From NCBI GenBank assembly GCA_930367215.1, contig OV884060.1:11860001-11924000 (forward strand): 64,000 nucleotides of DNA, written 5' to 3'. Positions 44,601-56,600 of the stretch are shown here, one piece after another. The notes beneath the pieces were generated by a model. The model did not search any database, was not told the DNA's origin, and saw only the letters and a list, made by a program, of their open reading frames with translations. This stretch comes from Pollenia angustigena. Its lineage: Eukaryota > Arthropoda > Insecta > Diptera > Polleniidae. The position numbers and the translations under genes are program-made. Within the stretch, counting starts at the first letter, position 1. Every line of letters starts with the position of its first letter.

Positions 44601-47600
44601 TTTTAAATTTTTGTCAGCAACAAGACATTTTGCCAACTTCAATTGACAATTAGCTGTTAGAAATGCTCACACAAGATAAATCATTTCTCCTAGAAACTCA
44701 AATCATAAACAAGCAATAAATCATGTTAGTGAAAATGTCGAAAAATAACCAGATTAAATCTTTCCACAAAAAAAAAAAAAAAAATCTCAACTAATAAAAT
44801 GAGTTAAAAACTTAATAAAAAAATATCCGGTCTTATACCACAAATTTCATCGACAAAAATGTCAACTCAAGTGTTCAAGCGAAAAGTTTAATGAAAAAAT
44901 TAAAAAAAAAACCAACAACAACAACACACAAAAAACAGTTTGTAAATATAATGTGCCAATAAAAATAAATACCAGATTTAAGCGTTTATTAAAACCGCCC
45001 ACAAGACAACACCCATATCCGTTCAATTATCAACGAAACACTGAAACTGGCTTTTTTGTTTCTTTATAAATCAAACAAGTTTGTTTATGCCAAAAGGCAG
45101 CTTAATTTATCAAGCTAAAATTACGGTTAATTAAAAATAAATGTTCGAAAGAAAAAAAAAAATTCATTAAGCTAAAAGTTTATTGAACGGCATAAAAAAG
45201 TGAGATTTAATAGTCAATGGAAATTGGGAAAAATTGAGTAGGCCGAGTTTTACATAAAAAAAACAAACAAACAAAAAAATCAGATAAAAACTTATTTTAA
45301 AAGAGATACAAATCGTAAAATTTTATTTTGATAATTAATGAATATTTTTTACTTGGGTGATCCGGCAAGACTTTGAACTTTGTTGGCAAAGGGTGAGTTT
45401 ATCTAACCCTCATGCATTTTTACACCTTTTGCCGACAAACAAAAGTCTAATGAAAATCTAGTCTAAGGAATATTTCCTATACAGAAAACTACTAGGCGAA
45501 TTGATGTATAGGGTGGTGGCGATACTACAACAAGTAACAACACCAAAAAAAAACACAACATTGTATTTTATTTGCTGCTTTCGTTGCTCGATATGTAAAA
45601 AACACAAGTAACTTTAGACATTCCTTTCTTTAATTTAGAAAAAAAGTAGCACAGCTGTGCTTTTAGCGCTACCTGAAAAATGAATTCGCCTTGGAACACT
45701 AAATTCACGTTTTTTTTTTTAAATTAAACATTTACTTGAAACTTAAAAATTTTTCTTTCATGGCAATATATGTTTTGTAATCTGCTTTATTATTGAAACA
45801 TATTCATAAAAGTTTTGCTTACAGTCCTATTCTCTCAATATATTACAATGTTATATGACGCTGAGGCAAACTTAATTTTGTAATAAAACTTTTTGATAAT
45901 AAATTAAGAAACTAAAAAAAAAAAATTACATACACTGAAAAGAAAAATCAATCCATCCGTATTTTCCGGATTTTCTTGAATCAAGTACAGAAAGATTGAT
46001 TCAATTATTCAAGCGCGATTATTCAAGCGCGAAATACTTAACTTATCCAAATTTAAACCCGAATTCGTACTTGAAATAATCCGAAAATGAGATTGATTTA
46101 AGTAGAACTAAGATTGAATAAATCTCAAAGTGGGCTTGATTCAAGTATTATCAGGCCTGTTCTGAAAATCACCTCAACTCAAATCATGTGATTTCCAATC
46201 ACATGTGCCTACTTAAATCACACGTGTGATATTTTAGCGTCCCGTTTTTGTGTGTTTTGGTGTGATCTTTAATTGCAGAAAGCACACCGAGAAACTCAAC
46301 AACGGTATGACTTTCAAAACAAAATCACACGTGTGATTTCAAAAGCACGTGATTTTCAGAACAGGCCCGTATAAATTGGATTTAATCCCGAATTCGAACT
46401 TTATTTAATCCGAAAGTTAAATTAGATTCATTCTAACCTAAAACACTTACCCCAGAGAATAAAGGAGAATATTATATTAATTAATTTGCTAAGCCGTTTA
46501 ACACCTGTTTGTTTCACTTTCGTTGTATTGCCTCTTTTGTTTACAGAATAACTCTTAATTATAAAACACCAGCATCATGACCGGCATGGTTTCTACTTTA
46601 CATTTTAAGATTTATGTATTTAATAGTTTGACAATTAGAATGGGAAAATAAAATAATTGTTTGTTTATCCCGAGGGTTTTTGTTTTTGTGTACCTCTGCT
46701 TAGCGATGCAGCTAGAGTTTTTTTTTTCCCGGAGTTTTTCGATTCCCGGGAAAGCGGGAAACATTTTTAAATTTCCCGAGATCCCGGGATCCCGCTCCAT
46801 ACAAATAATACAAAGTAAACTTGGTTTTATTAATGAAAAAAACTTTTATAAACAAACGTGAGGGAACTTGTTTACAAAGTAAGTAAAATAAATGCTTAAA
46901 TACTACAAAAATTAATTGAAGATTGAAAGCGGAACTTGAATTATTATTACCTTTGGCTATTATAAGTAAATTCCGTATTAGGATGATCTAGTTCAAGGTA
47001 AAATAAGCATATCAATTGAGGTACTCACGATATGAGATCAAAAAGTAAAATCATAAAATATATAAAATATTTTAATAAATATATTAACATTTTTTAACGG
47101 CGTAGGAAATTACTTTCTGACACACTCAAAGCGTTTAGTGAGTCGCCAAAGAGTATATTTCTGTTTTTTTTTACTGATTACCATGTTTCCGAAAAATTTC
47201 GTTTACTTTTTTACCGAGGCTGGACAAATAATTAAAAGTGCACCGTTGTTGCATGCTTCTAATGTCAAGGTTGATGCAAAAAATAGCATCATCCGGACTA
47301 CTTCTTACAAACTATTTCTTTTCATTAGGTCCATCTGTAATCTTTAGGGCAATGTGTTTTTCAAATTGTATGTTTTAGTAACTTACACGAGTTTCATTAT
47401 TTTTTTATTTCGGTTTCCCCGCACTTCCCGGATATATTACCAAACTCGATTTTTTTTTTGTAGATACGACTATGTTGCAATAACGGAGCGATATGTTTAT
47501 GTATATCCTATTTTTAAGACTTGTCCATGGTCAATTAGAATTTACTGCCTGCATCTTATTTTGAATTTATGTTCTTTATCAATTCATCACTTCACTTAAT

Positions 47601-50600
47601 TTATTAATTATCAACTGTTGCACTGCCCATTCTGCTTTTAATAGATTTATTGCCGCAGGATACATTGATTTACGTTTGTACACATTTCTTATAATTGATC
47701 AAATCGACAACCCATCCAAAGATGCTAATTTTTAGAGAAAAGAAAACTAAATTTCAGAGTAAAAATAGCTGTTTTCTGAAACTATGAAGAACTTTTTATT
47801 TCCCGGGATCCCGCAACAAAAATCCCGGGAAAACGGGAAATATAATAAGTGAAAAAACCCTAGATGCAGCTTTAGACATATATTTTTATAACAGTTTTTT
47901 TTATCCCCTGAGAAACAGTGAACACACCTAGTATTGTTTAACATATGTATTTAAAAAAGGTATTTTTGCGTTTTGAAGATTGTGAGTGAAGGTGGAGTCT
48001 GTGGCAGGCGAAACAAAGATTAGAAAACCAGCCTGGATTTAATTTGTAAAATTTTTATTTTTGCTTTGCTTTAAAATTAAATTCCAAAGTACATTTTTAA
48101 ATTAATAAATTTAAATGATAAAAGCTACTGTTGAAAACAAAGAGTACTAGATAAATCCAGCCGGGCCACATCATCGCCAACTCCATCCAGCGAGGGAGAA
48201 GCGGAGCAGCACCACCACTCCTGGGGTGCATAGGTATTCCAGGTTTTCCGACCGGTACTCCAAATTAACACGAACTAGTACGACGTACGTGTGTTCAAAC
48301 AGTTCCTTTTTTTATATTTTTCTAACAAAAGAAAGAAAAGAAAAATTCAAGTCTAAGAAACAAAATAGATTAATAAAGGAAAATTACACGAAGATTCCGG
48401 TGAAAGTATGTTTTATTCCGTGGAGAAAATTTTTGCAGCCACGACTAGTTAGGGAGAGCTCTCGCGAACTAGGATTGATATCGACGGCAATTGTTGAGTT
48501 CCCGGCTATTATCGGTAGTTTCCCTAAAATTTCAAATAAAAAAAAAAGAAGAAAGTAAAGAAGTTTATAAATTAAAGAAAAAGGAATCGTTAAGAGTGGA
48601 ATTTATTGATTACTTGGAATTAAGCGGACCCCTGGACACAATGCGGACGGACAGGAAAACCCCCTTTCATCCCCGCTTGGTGCAGGAATAGCCGAAAAGT
48701 GTCCCGCTTAAATTAATGGCTAAGGAGTGAAAATCAATTAGTGAGCAAGATTTGTCCTGACTGGAAAATAAAAACTCAACCATTTCTGTTTTAAAGTAAA
48801 AAGGAAAATTTATTTATCAGAAAAAAAAGAATTAAAAGTAGAATTTACAAAATAAAGCTAAAGTTAAATAATTTGATTTTTAAATTAAAGTAAAATTTGA
48901 ATTTAATACTTTGAAATTGAAATAAAACTAAAATTAAATGATTTGCATTTAAATTAAAACTTCGTTATTTGAATTAAGAGTAAAATAAAATTAAGTCAAA
49001 ATTTAATAACGCGAATGTAAATAAAAATTGAAATTAGAATTGTATGGAAATTAGAAGTTTATTAATCTGAATTTACATTAAAATAAAATGATACCACTTA
49101 ATAGTGTAAAGTTAAATTAAATCGAGACTTAGAAATTTAACAATTTGAATTCAGAATTAAAGTAGATTTCTTAAAACTAAAAAGTTAAAGTTTAAAGTTT
49201 GTTGTGTTAACTGAAACATTGTACATTGTTTTTTTATACCAGTTGTATTTAAATTAAATGATTTTTTTATATAGGCAAAATTAAGCAATAAAACATGAAT
49301 TGTATAAATTTAAAATGACGAATAATTTGAATATCGGCAGTAAGTAGGGAAGGTAAGAATTCGCAGGGAACGTTTGGGACATCCTTAAGCCTGGATGTCA
49401 TGGCGGGATCATCCATCCCGAGTGGGAGGATAACCGCTGGCGCAACACCAGCCAGCCATATTGTTCGCTAGGTAATTTAGCAAAGAGATCACAATTAACC
49501 TACTCGGTGCCCCTTCTTTTCTTAATTTTCATAAAATTGCTGATATGTTTTTTTTTGTGTGTGTGGGAATGTAGTTACAGAGTGGTAGCAAGAACCACCC
49601 CCATCCGGCGAGCTCCAAGCCCGGCAAACGCGAGCATATCAGCGCCGCTTCCCCTCTGGCAACACTCGTTTTCGTTATGTTTTGGTATTGCATTCGTAGT
49701 ACCATAAACCACCACCGTACCACACTACAAAATTTTTATAAATTTTTGTATATGAAATATTTTTCTTTTTCAAACCCCTTTGCCATGTTTTCTGTCTTTA
49801 AGAAATTTTTTTTGCTATTTAAGCATTAACTTCATACTACTGACTTTGTTTTGCCATTTTTCTTAACAATTATTTAGCGAAAAATAAAATTGTTGAAAAG
49901 ATTCATAAATAAACGTCAATGACTGACTATGTGGGTGTTAACTAGACTCGTTTTAAATTAAAAAAAATTACGTTTCTTATATAAAAATATCGAATTCTGG
50001 TTATTCTTATACAGTACAACTAACTGTCAGTAGCTGTCTGTCTGTCAAACTGCCTCTGTCCGTCTGACAGTATTTCTAACTATTTAATGTGTGTGTGCAA
50101 TAATGTGGGAGTGTTGACAAAAAAAAAAAAAAAAAAAACTGACAACGTGTTACATTTGACCCACTTTTTGACTTGACTTAAACTTTAACAATGCAATATC
50201 AATATTATTAACTACGTTTTTCTGCCAGAATTCATAAATTGCAAAAAAATAATGTAACAAATTAACCAAAAGAGCATTTAAATTGTATTCTTTTGTAACG
50301 TTTAATATCAAATTTATTACACAAGTACACGAATCTCAGGGAAAAAACTAAAATTTCCTCTTTTGTTCATGTTTAAACAAATTAGTAATTATTAATTCAT
50401 TTGTGTCCATCATAATTTAATAAAAATTTGTTGCTCATATTTTGTTGTTGTTGTAGCTGTTTTAATGTTAAACCTGTATCAAATTAAGCCAACAAAATTA
50501 ACTACCAAATTGTAGGCTAAAAATCAAAACGGTAGTAACTGGTATTTGGTTTTTGGTGAAGTTTGAAGCGTATTGATGAAAACTCTACAGTCAACATAGG

Positions 50601-53600
50601 AATAGTTCTAAATGTTTCTGAAGCGTTACAATGAAAAGATCTGTCTCCACTTTAATGGTTGTTCGTTTAGTACAAAAGTTTTAGTTTTAATCTTAGTATT
50701 TTTAGAACAATAGTTTTAGCTAAGATCGTTGGGTTTTTAGTACAACTATTTTAGGTCAAATTGTAGGTTTATGGGGTCATATACGGATCCCTAAAATTGG
50801 ACGAGCAGTCTTAGTGGCTGGAGCCTGAAGACCAAGTATGGTAGACCGTCGCGACAGTTCGATACAGACAAATGGTGATACTAGAGCCGGCATTCTGGGT
50901 CCAGGTCAAAGATTTTTCAGGAGGAAATTTACGCCATCCTCATATGTATGAGCTGGGGACTCCTGAGGAGGAAGTCGAAAGGCTTAAGATTATTTATAAT
51001 GTTAGATGGTCAGGTCGTTCTTACAGCGCTATCTTCTTTGGAGGTGAATTGCAGGCTAGTTATGGACTGTATTATAGCTCTTAATGATCTTGGGAAATAC
51101 AATGATTTGAAGTTTTGAAGCCATGTGGGCAACGAAAGCTCAAAATGCTTTGCAAACAGGGTCGTTTTTCGCCTATTTGTTGAAATTGATCATAAATGTT
51201 GATTGCATAATTTGATTTTTGAAGAAACTTTGTTTATAACTTGTTAAAAATTTAATTAAATGATCAGAATTTAGTCGTCTTTAAGCTTTTTAATGTTGTT
51301 GTTTTTATGCTTTAAAGTTTCCAATTTATTTTCGATTAATCGAAAAAGAAAAATATTTTTTTTTGGAGCAAAATGCAAAATTTTGTACATTTTTAAAATT
51401 CCATAAAAAATAAGTGGCAAAAAAATTATAACTTTATTATTGGTTTACGAAACAACCAGGAGCACAAAAACTCGCGACTCTGACTCCAAAATTTTTCGGC
51501 ATAAACAATTTTCTCATATTTAAAAAAAAATATTTCAAAAGAGTCTGCTTTAAAAATTTTTAAGTCAGAAAAAAGGACCAGTCTATTTAACATAACGTCG
51601 GCTTAATATGCAAACCTGCTAAATCAACTTTTTAAGTATAAAGATTTTGATGCCGTGTGTTAGATAGAGAGATACGCTTCATCGACCATCATGTGGATTT
51701 TCATCAATTTGAGTCTTGAATTGTGTGAAACCAACTACATATATTTTTGGTTTTCCTCTCAAGCTGCAAACACATATGCATATTAAGCCGACGATATGTA
51801 AATAACTATATTAAAGCTCAATGCGGCACGTGTTAGAATTAAAATAGCAATTTGAAATTTTTATCATTTTCTTGCTATATTTATTTCAGCGGATGGAGTC
51901 AGATTTCAAACTATTTCTTGACTTTTCCACAGCCCTAGAAACAACGTAATCTAATCCTTCAAAAAAATTATTTTTTATTCTATGAAAATTAAATTTTTCT
52001 AGAAATTTTCATGAAAATATTTATATATTTCAAATGACCTTTTGAGTAAAAGACTTAATACCGATTTGACCGATTTCAGATGCATTTTTGAATTTTTAGG
52101 TTTTTTTTACGATCTGTAACAAACCTTTTGTCACACTTAACACCCTACTTTTTTTTAAAATATTATAAACAGGAATCTCCATTAAAAGTAACATGCACTT
52201 AAAACTGTACAATTATGATTGTGTAGGCGTCATCGTATGCATTTTAAAATTTTGAAAAACAAACACAACAATATCATGTTGTGGGCGCATGCGTGTCTGG
52301 CGTTAAAAAACGTTAACAAAAAAATAAAAAATTAACACATTTAATGTATTTTCTCTACTGTAAAAGCAGCTGGAAATCAATGGAGTTTTTTCTATTTAGT
52401 TTATTTGCGTCAACCAAAAAACCATAATGCCAATCATAAATAAATTTTTGCAGTTTTTATTTTTTTTGCAATGAACCAAAACACGCACAAAGCAAAATGC
52501 ATTAAAACACATGTAAAAAGCCACTTAATTGTATTCACCTTTATTGGCAGTTTATTTAATAAACGTCACTAATGAAGCTAAAAATTTTTGTCTAAAATTG
52601 TAACTCATAAACTGTGTTTGTGTGTCTAAGCAGCCAAAAAAAAAGTACTAAACTGCCTTAAAGTACTGCTGTGCCAGCACTCCGATCAACTGTTTGTCTG
52701 ATGATTGCATTAAGTCGTTTTGTATGATCATTAAAATTCATGACACGACTTGAGTTTTATAGAGAGAATGTTTAAGAGTTATTTATTTATTTTTTTTTTT
52801 TGGGTTGATATTTTTGCGAATTTTGCTCAAATGCACAATTCGTGAAGTTTTTGTTATTTTTATTTTTTAAGTCAAACGATCGACAACTCGAGGTGGATTG
52901 TAGGGGGACGTTTTCGTTGATTGTGAACAATTTGTATGTTGTAATTTGCTTTTAGGCGTTAAAAGAAGTAAAGAGGGGGGAAAAAGTATCACAACAAAAA
53001 AGTGTTTTATATGACAAAATTGTTTGCGTGACATGTAACAACATAAAAAAAGAACGAAAATGAAATTAATTTATTAATTTGCTTTTTTGTTTTAAGTTGG
53101 TGTTGTTAGTTTTTGTACATGAAAATTTTATAATGTTCCATAAAGGGAGCTAAGAGTGCTGGTATGGGTTAATTAAGTTTTAAATGCAGGCTCTAAAAAA
53201 ATGTGTGTGCTTTTTTTTTTGCTGTTCAGCTCATTGTTGGAGCTGTTCAGCTCATTGTTGGTTTTTCTAAAATTAACAATCAATCAAATGGTGTGTTGAT
53301 TTCTTAATCGAACATTAAATTTTTTTCGCAAACATTTTTTTGAAAAAATGGTGAAAATGAATGGCGTGGCGTTTGATAGTGTCTTACAAAGACAAGATCG
53401 AAGGGTGTGAGTATTTGTGTTTGAGGTTAAAATGTGAAAAACGAAAAAGTGAACACAAACATTTTAATAGTTAAACTCTACAAAAAAATATAAAAATATA
53501 TCATGTGCAACAGAAATAAAAAATATTTTAAGTGGACATGTGAATTAATCCAATTTTTCATAACGAGTCAATAAATTTTTGACACTAAAAACGAAACGCA

Positions 53601-56600
53601 GTAAGAAACGAAGTGCTTTTTTTAGTGACATCAAAAGCCACCCGAATAGAAAAGCTGGGCTTATGTGTTTTCTTATTGATTATATCCAGTCCAACATTTC
53701 CTCAAAAGATTGAAGCTAATTTCCAATATGTATCTGATTTAGACGATAATTGACTTTTTACATTTCATTTATCCAATTCACAAGCTCGTAGTATCGTCGT
53801 ATTCGTTGTAAGGTGTGATTTTTTAAGAGCTATAGGAAAGTTAAAAAAAAAAAAAAAACACATAAAATTCACAAAAATTCATGAAATCTTTATTTGAGTC
53901 GATAGTACGGTCCATATAATTTAATGTTTGAAGATTATTTCATGTAAATATTGACCGTGACTGCGCCTCAAATGGTCCATCCGCTTAGTCCAATTTTGGC
54001 ATACTCTTTCCAACATTTCGGCCGGTATCTCAAGAATAAATGCATCAATGTTGTCTTCCAATGCGTCAATTGAAGCGGACATGTGTGTATAGACATGAGC
54101 TTTAACATAGCCCCACAAAAAATAGTCTAAAGGCGTTAAATCGCACGATCTAGGCGGCCAATTGACCGGCCCCGAACGTGAAATAAAATGTTCACCGAAC
54201 TCGCCTCTCAATAACTCCATTGTTAAGCGTGCTGTGTGGCATGTGGCACCGTCTAGTTGAAACCACATGTCATGCAAGTCAAGCTCTTGCATTTTGGACA
54301 AAAAAAAGTTAGATATCATCTCACGGTAGCGCTCACCATTCACAGTTACGTTACGATTCGCATCATCTTTAAAGAAGTACGGTCCAATAATGCCACCAGC
54401 CCATAAACCGCACCAAACTGTGACTTTTTCTGGATGCATTGGTAGCTCTTGCAATGCTTCTGGCTGATTTTCACTCCAAAATCGACAATTCTGCTTATTA
54501 ACGTACCCATTGAGCCAAAAAAAAACTGACCATAAAATGGAAGAAGCGCGCGATGAACTTTCTTAACAGAGCACGCATTTTGATAATAAAATTCAATAAT
54601 TTGCAAGCGTTGTTCGTTTGTAAGACGATTCATGGTTAAATTATAGACGAAACTAAAGATGTTTGACAGTGAACCAAAACACGAAACGTGCGTCAGCTGT
54701 TTAAACCAGTGTTGCCAAAAAGATAATAGCTAAAAAATCACCCGATATAAAAGAAAATCATAATATTTGTACCTAAAATATTGTTTCTTTTAAGGACCAT
54801 TAACAAAGACAAAGGGTTAATTTTGATTATTTTTATTTCTTACAAAACTTTTGGTAAATTTTACTACATTTTATTTATAATTTAAAAAAAAAATTTTAAG
54901 TCCTTTTGGTCCCAAGTGCATTTGAGGGTCAAACAAGTTTTTAATATTATTTAAAGAATTCTACAAATACATTTCACAAGTTTGCTCGGTAAAATAATAA
55001 AGATTCTTGATAAACATTTGCATATTTAAGAAAAATTTCGTCCATAATATAAAACATTTGCTGCTGAAACTTTCTTTAATTCGTTCCCATTCAATGTATT
55101 TTTTGTTTTGTAGCACTCAAGTATTTTGTAAGCCATATCTCTTTCTTCATCTTCCTTTCAATAACAAGCTCGCAAAATCTTGCTTGAACACCTAACAAAG
55201 TCCACTTTTCCATTTCTGTTTCCCCCTTCAACATCAAACTTAAATGATTCGCAGCAAGTATTCCATAGAATGGTCTATAGAGGGGGACTATAGAGTAAAA
55301 GGGTTTATCCATTTTTCGATTTCAAAATAAAAGTTAAAGAAAACACATACATACATGTAAAGTTATGATTTTGATGAAACTTTTATTTCATTATAATGCT
55401 TGGCCCTTTAAATGTTCACCTCTAGATTGGTTGCAGCAGTTGATCCTTTTGAGGTAGTTTTCGATCACTTTTCCGCACATTTCGGGTGGTATCTCGGTGA
55501 TAACTTGACAAATGTTGGTTTTAGATTGCTAAAACATTAGCTAGTTCAAATTGCATGGTATTGGTGGCCAATTGACGTAGCCAAAACGTTCTAGAAACAA
55601 TAAAATCCAAATCGGTCGTATTGTGCTGCTCGTTGCATTGTCCTTTTGCAACCAAATTTCGTCCAGTTCATGATCTGCAGTAGCAGACCAAAAAAAAAAA
55701 AAAAAAAATCGCTTATCACACGGCCATAGCCTTCTGCATTAACGCGCACTTTACGATGATGCAGAGGCCTGACTATATCTGTAACGCTTGCAGTCTCTTA
55801 ACAGTTTTTTCAAATCTTGCGAATTTCTTGCAAAGTGGGTCGATTATGATAAAGTCTTATTTAATTAAGGTAAAAGTATGGTAGCACTACTAAAAAGAAA
55901 AAAAAAATATTAAAAAATGTAATTATTTATTATTTGTTGAAACTTTGTGATATTGAGGCCATTTTGCTAAGTTATTTACAGCGAACACTTAAATTATTTT
56001 TAAATAAACCCGATTCGTGAATTAACTGCCTGGCCCGCAATGTCTAAAAGAACATTTCTTTCGTATATTTATATTGAAAACAAAAACTAATTTTAGTTTT
56101 CTATTATTGTTTTGAATATAAATATTCGAAAGAAATGTTCTTGTCGACATTGTGGGCCAGGCAGTAAGTTTCATTTAAGTGAACAACGAAAAAAATAGTT
56201 TTGTATTTAAAACGATTTTAAGTATAAATGTGATATAAAATCAAACGTAAAAATTGGCCGTAACTCTATCAAAATTAACATTTCAGACAAGCTTTAAGCT
56301 TTTTATAGCTTCAAACAGAAAAAAGCTTTCCCATTATTATTATGATTATAGATCTACTCATTTAGATAAAACAAAGTAACACCTTATCAAAACCTTCTTT
56401 ATTATCGAAATACTCAGGTATTTTAATTGTCTCTATTTCAGTAACCATTAAATTTTCATACAAAAAAAAAATATTTAGATTAGAGACCCCAGGAATTCCA
56501 GTTCAGTTTTTCGAAAATATGTCAACATACACAAATTTGTGGACGCTTGAAGAGAATTTAGAAATAAAATTAAACAAATGAAATGATACAAAAATGAGAT

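Noticed and set aside
48226..48691. Two overlapping open frames as a gag-like protein
   Set aside because: Lys/Ser/Arg-rich with no zinc knuckle or capsid motif. No LTRs found.
49529..49723. Overlapping open frames on both strands in a GC-richer block
   Set aside because: Neither has recognised homology. Both are explained by lower stop density in GC-richer sequence.
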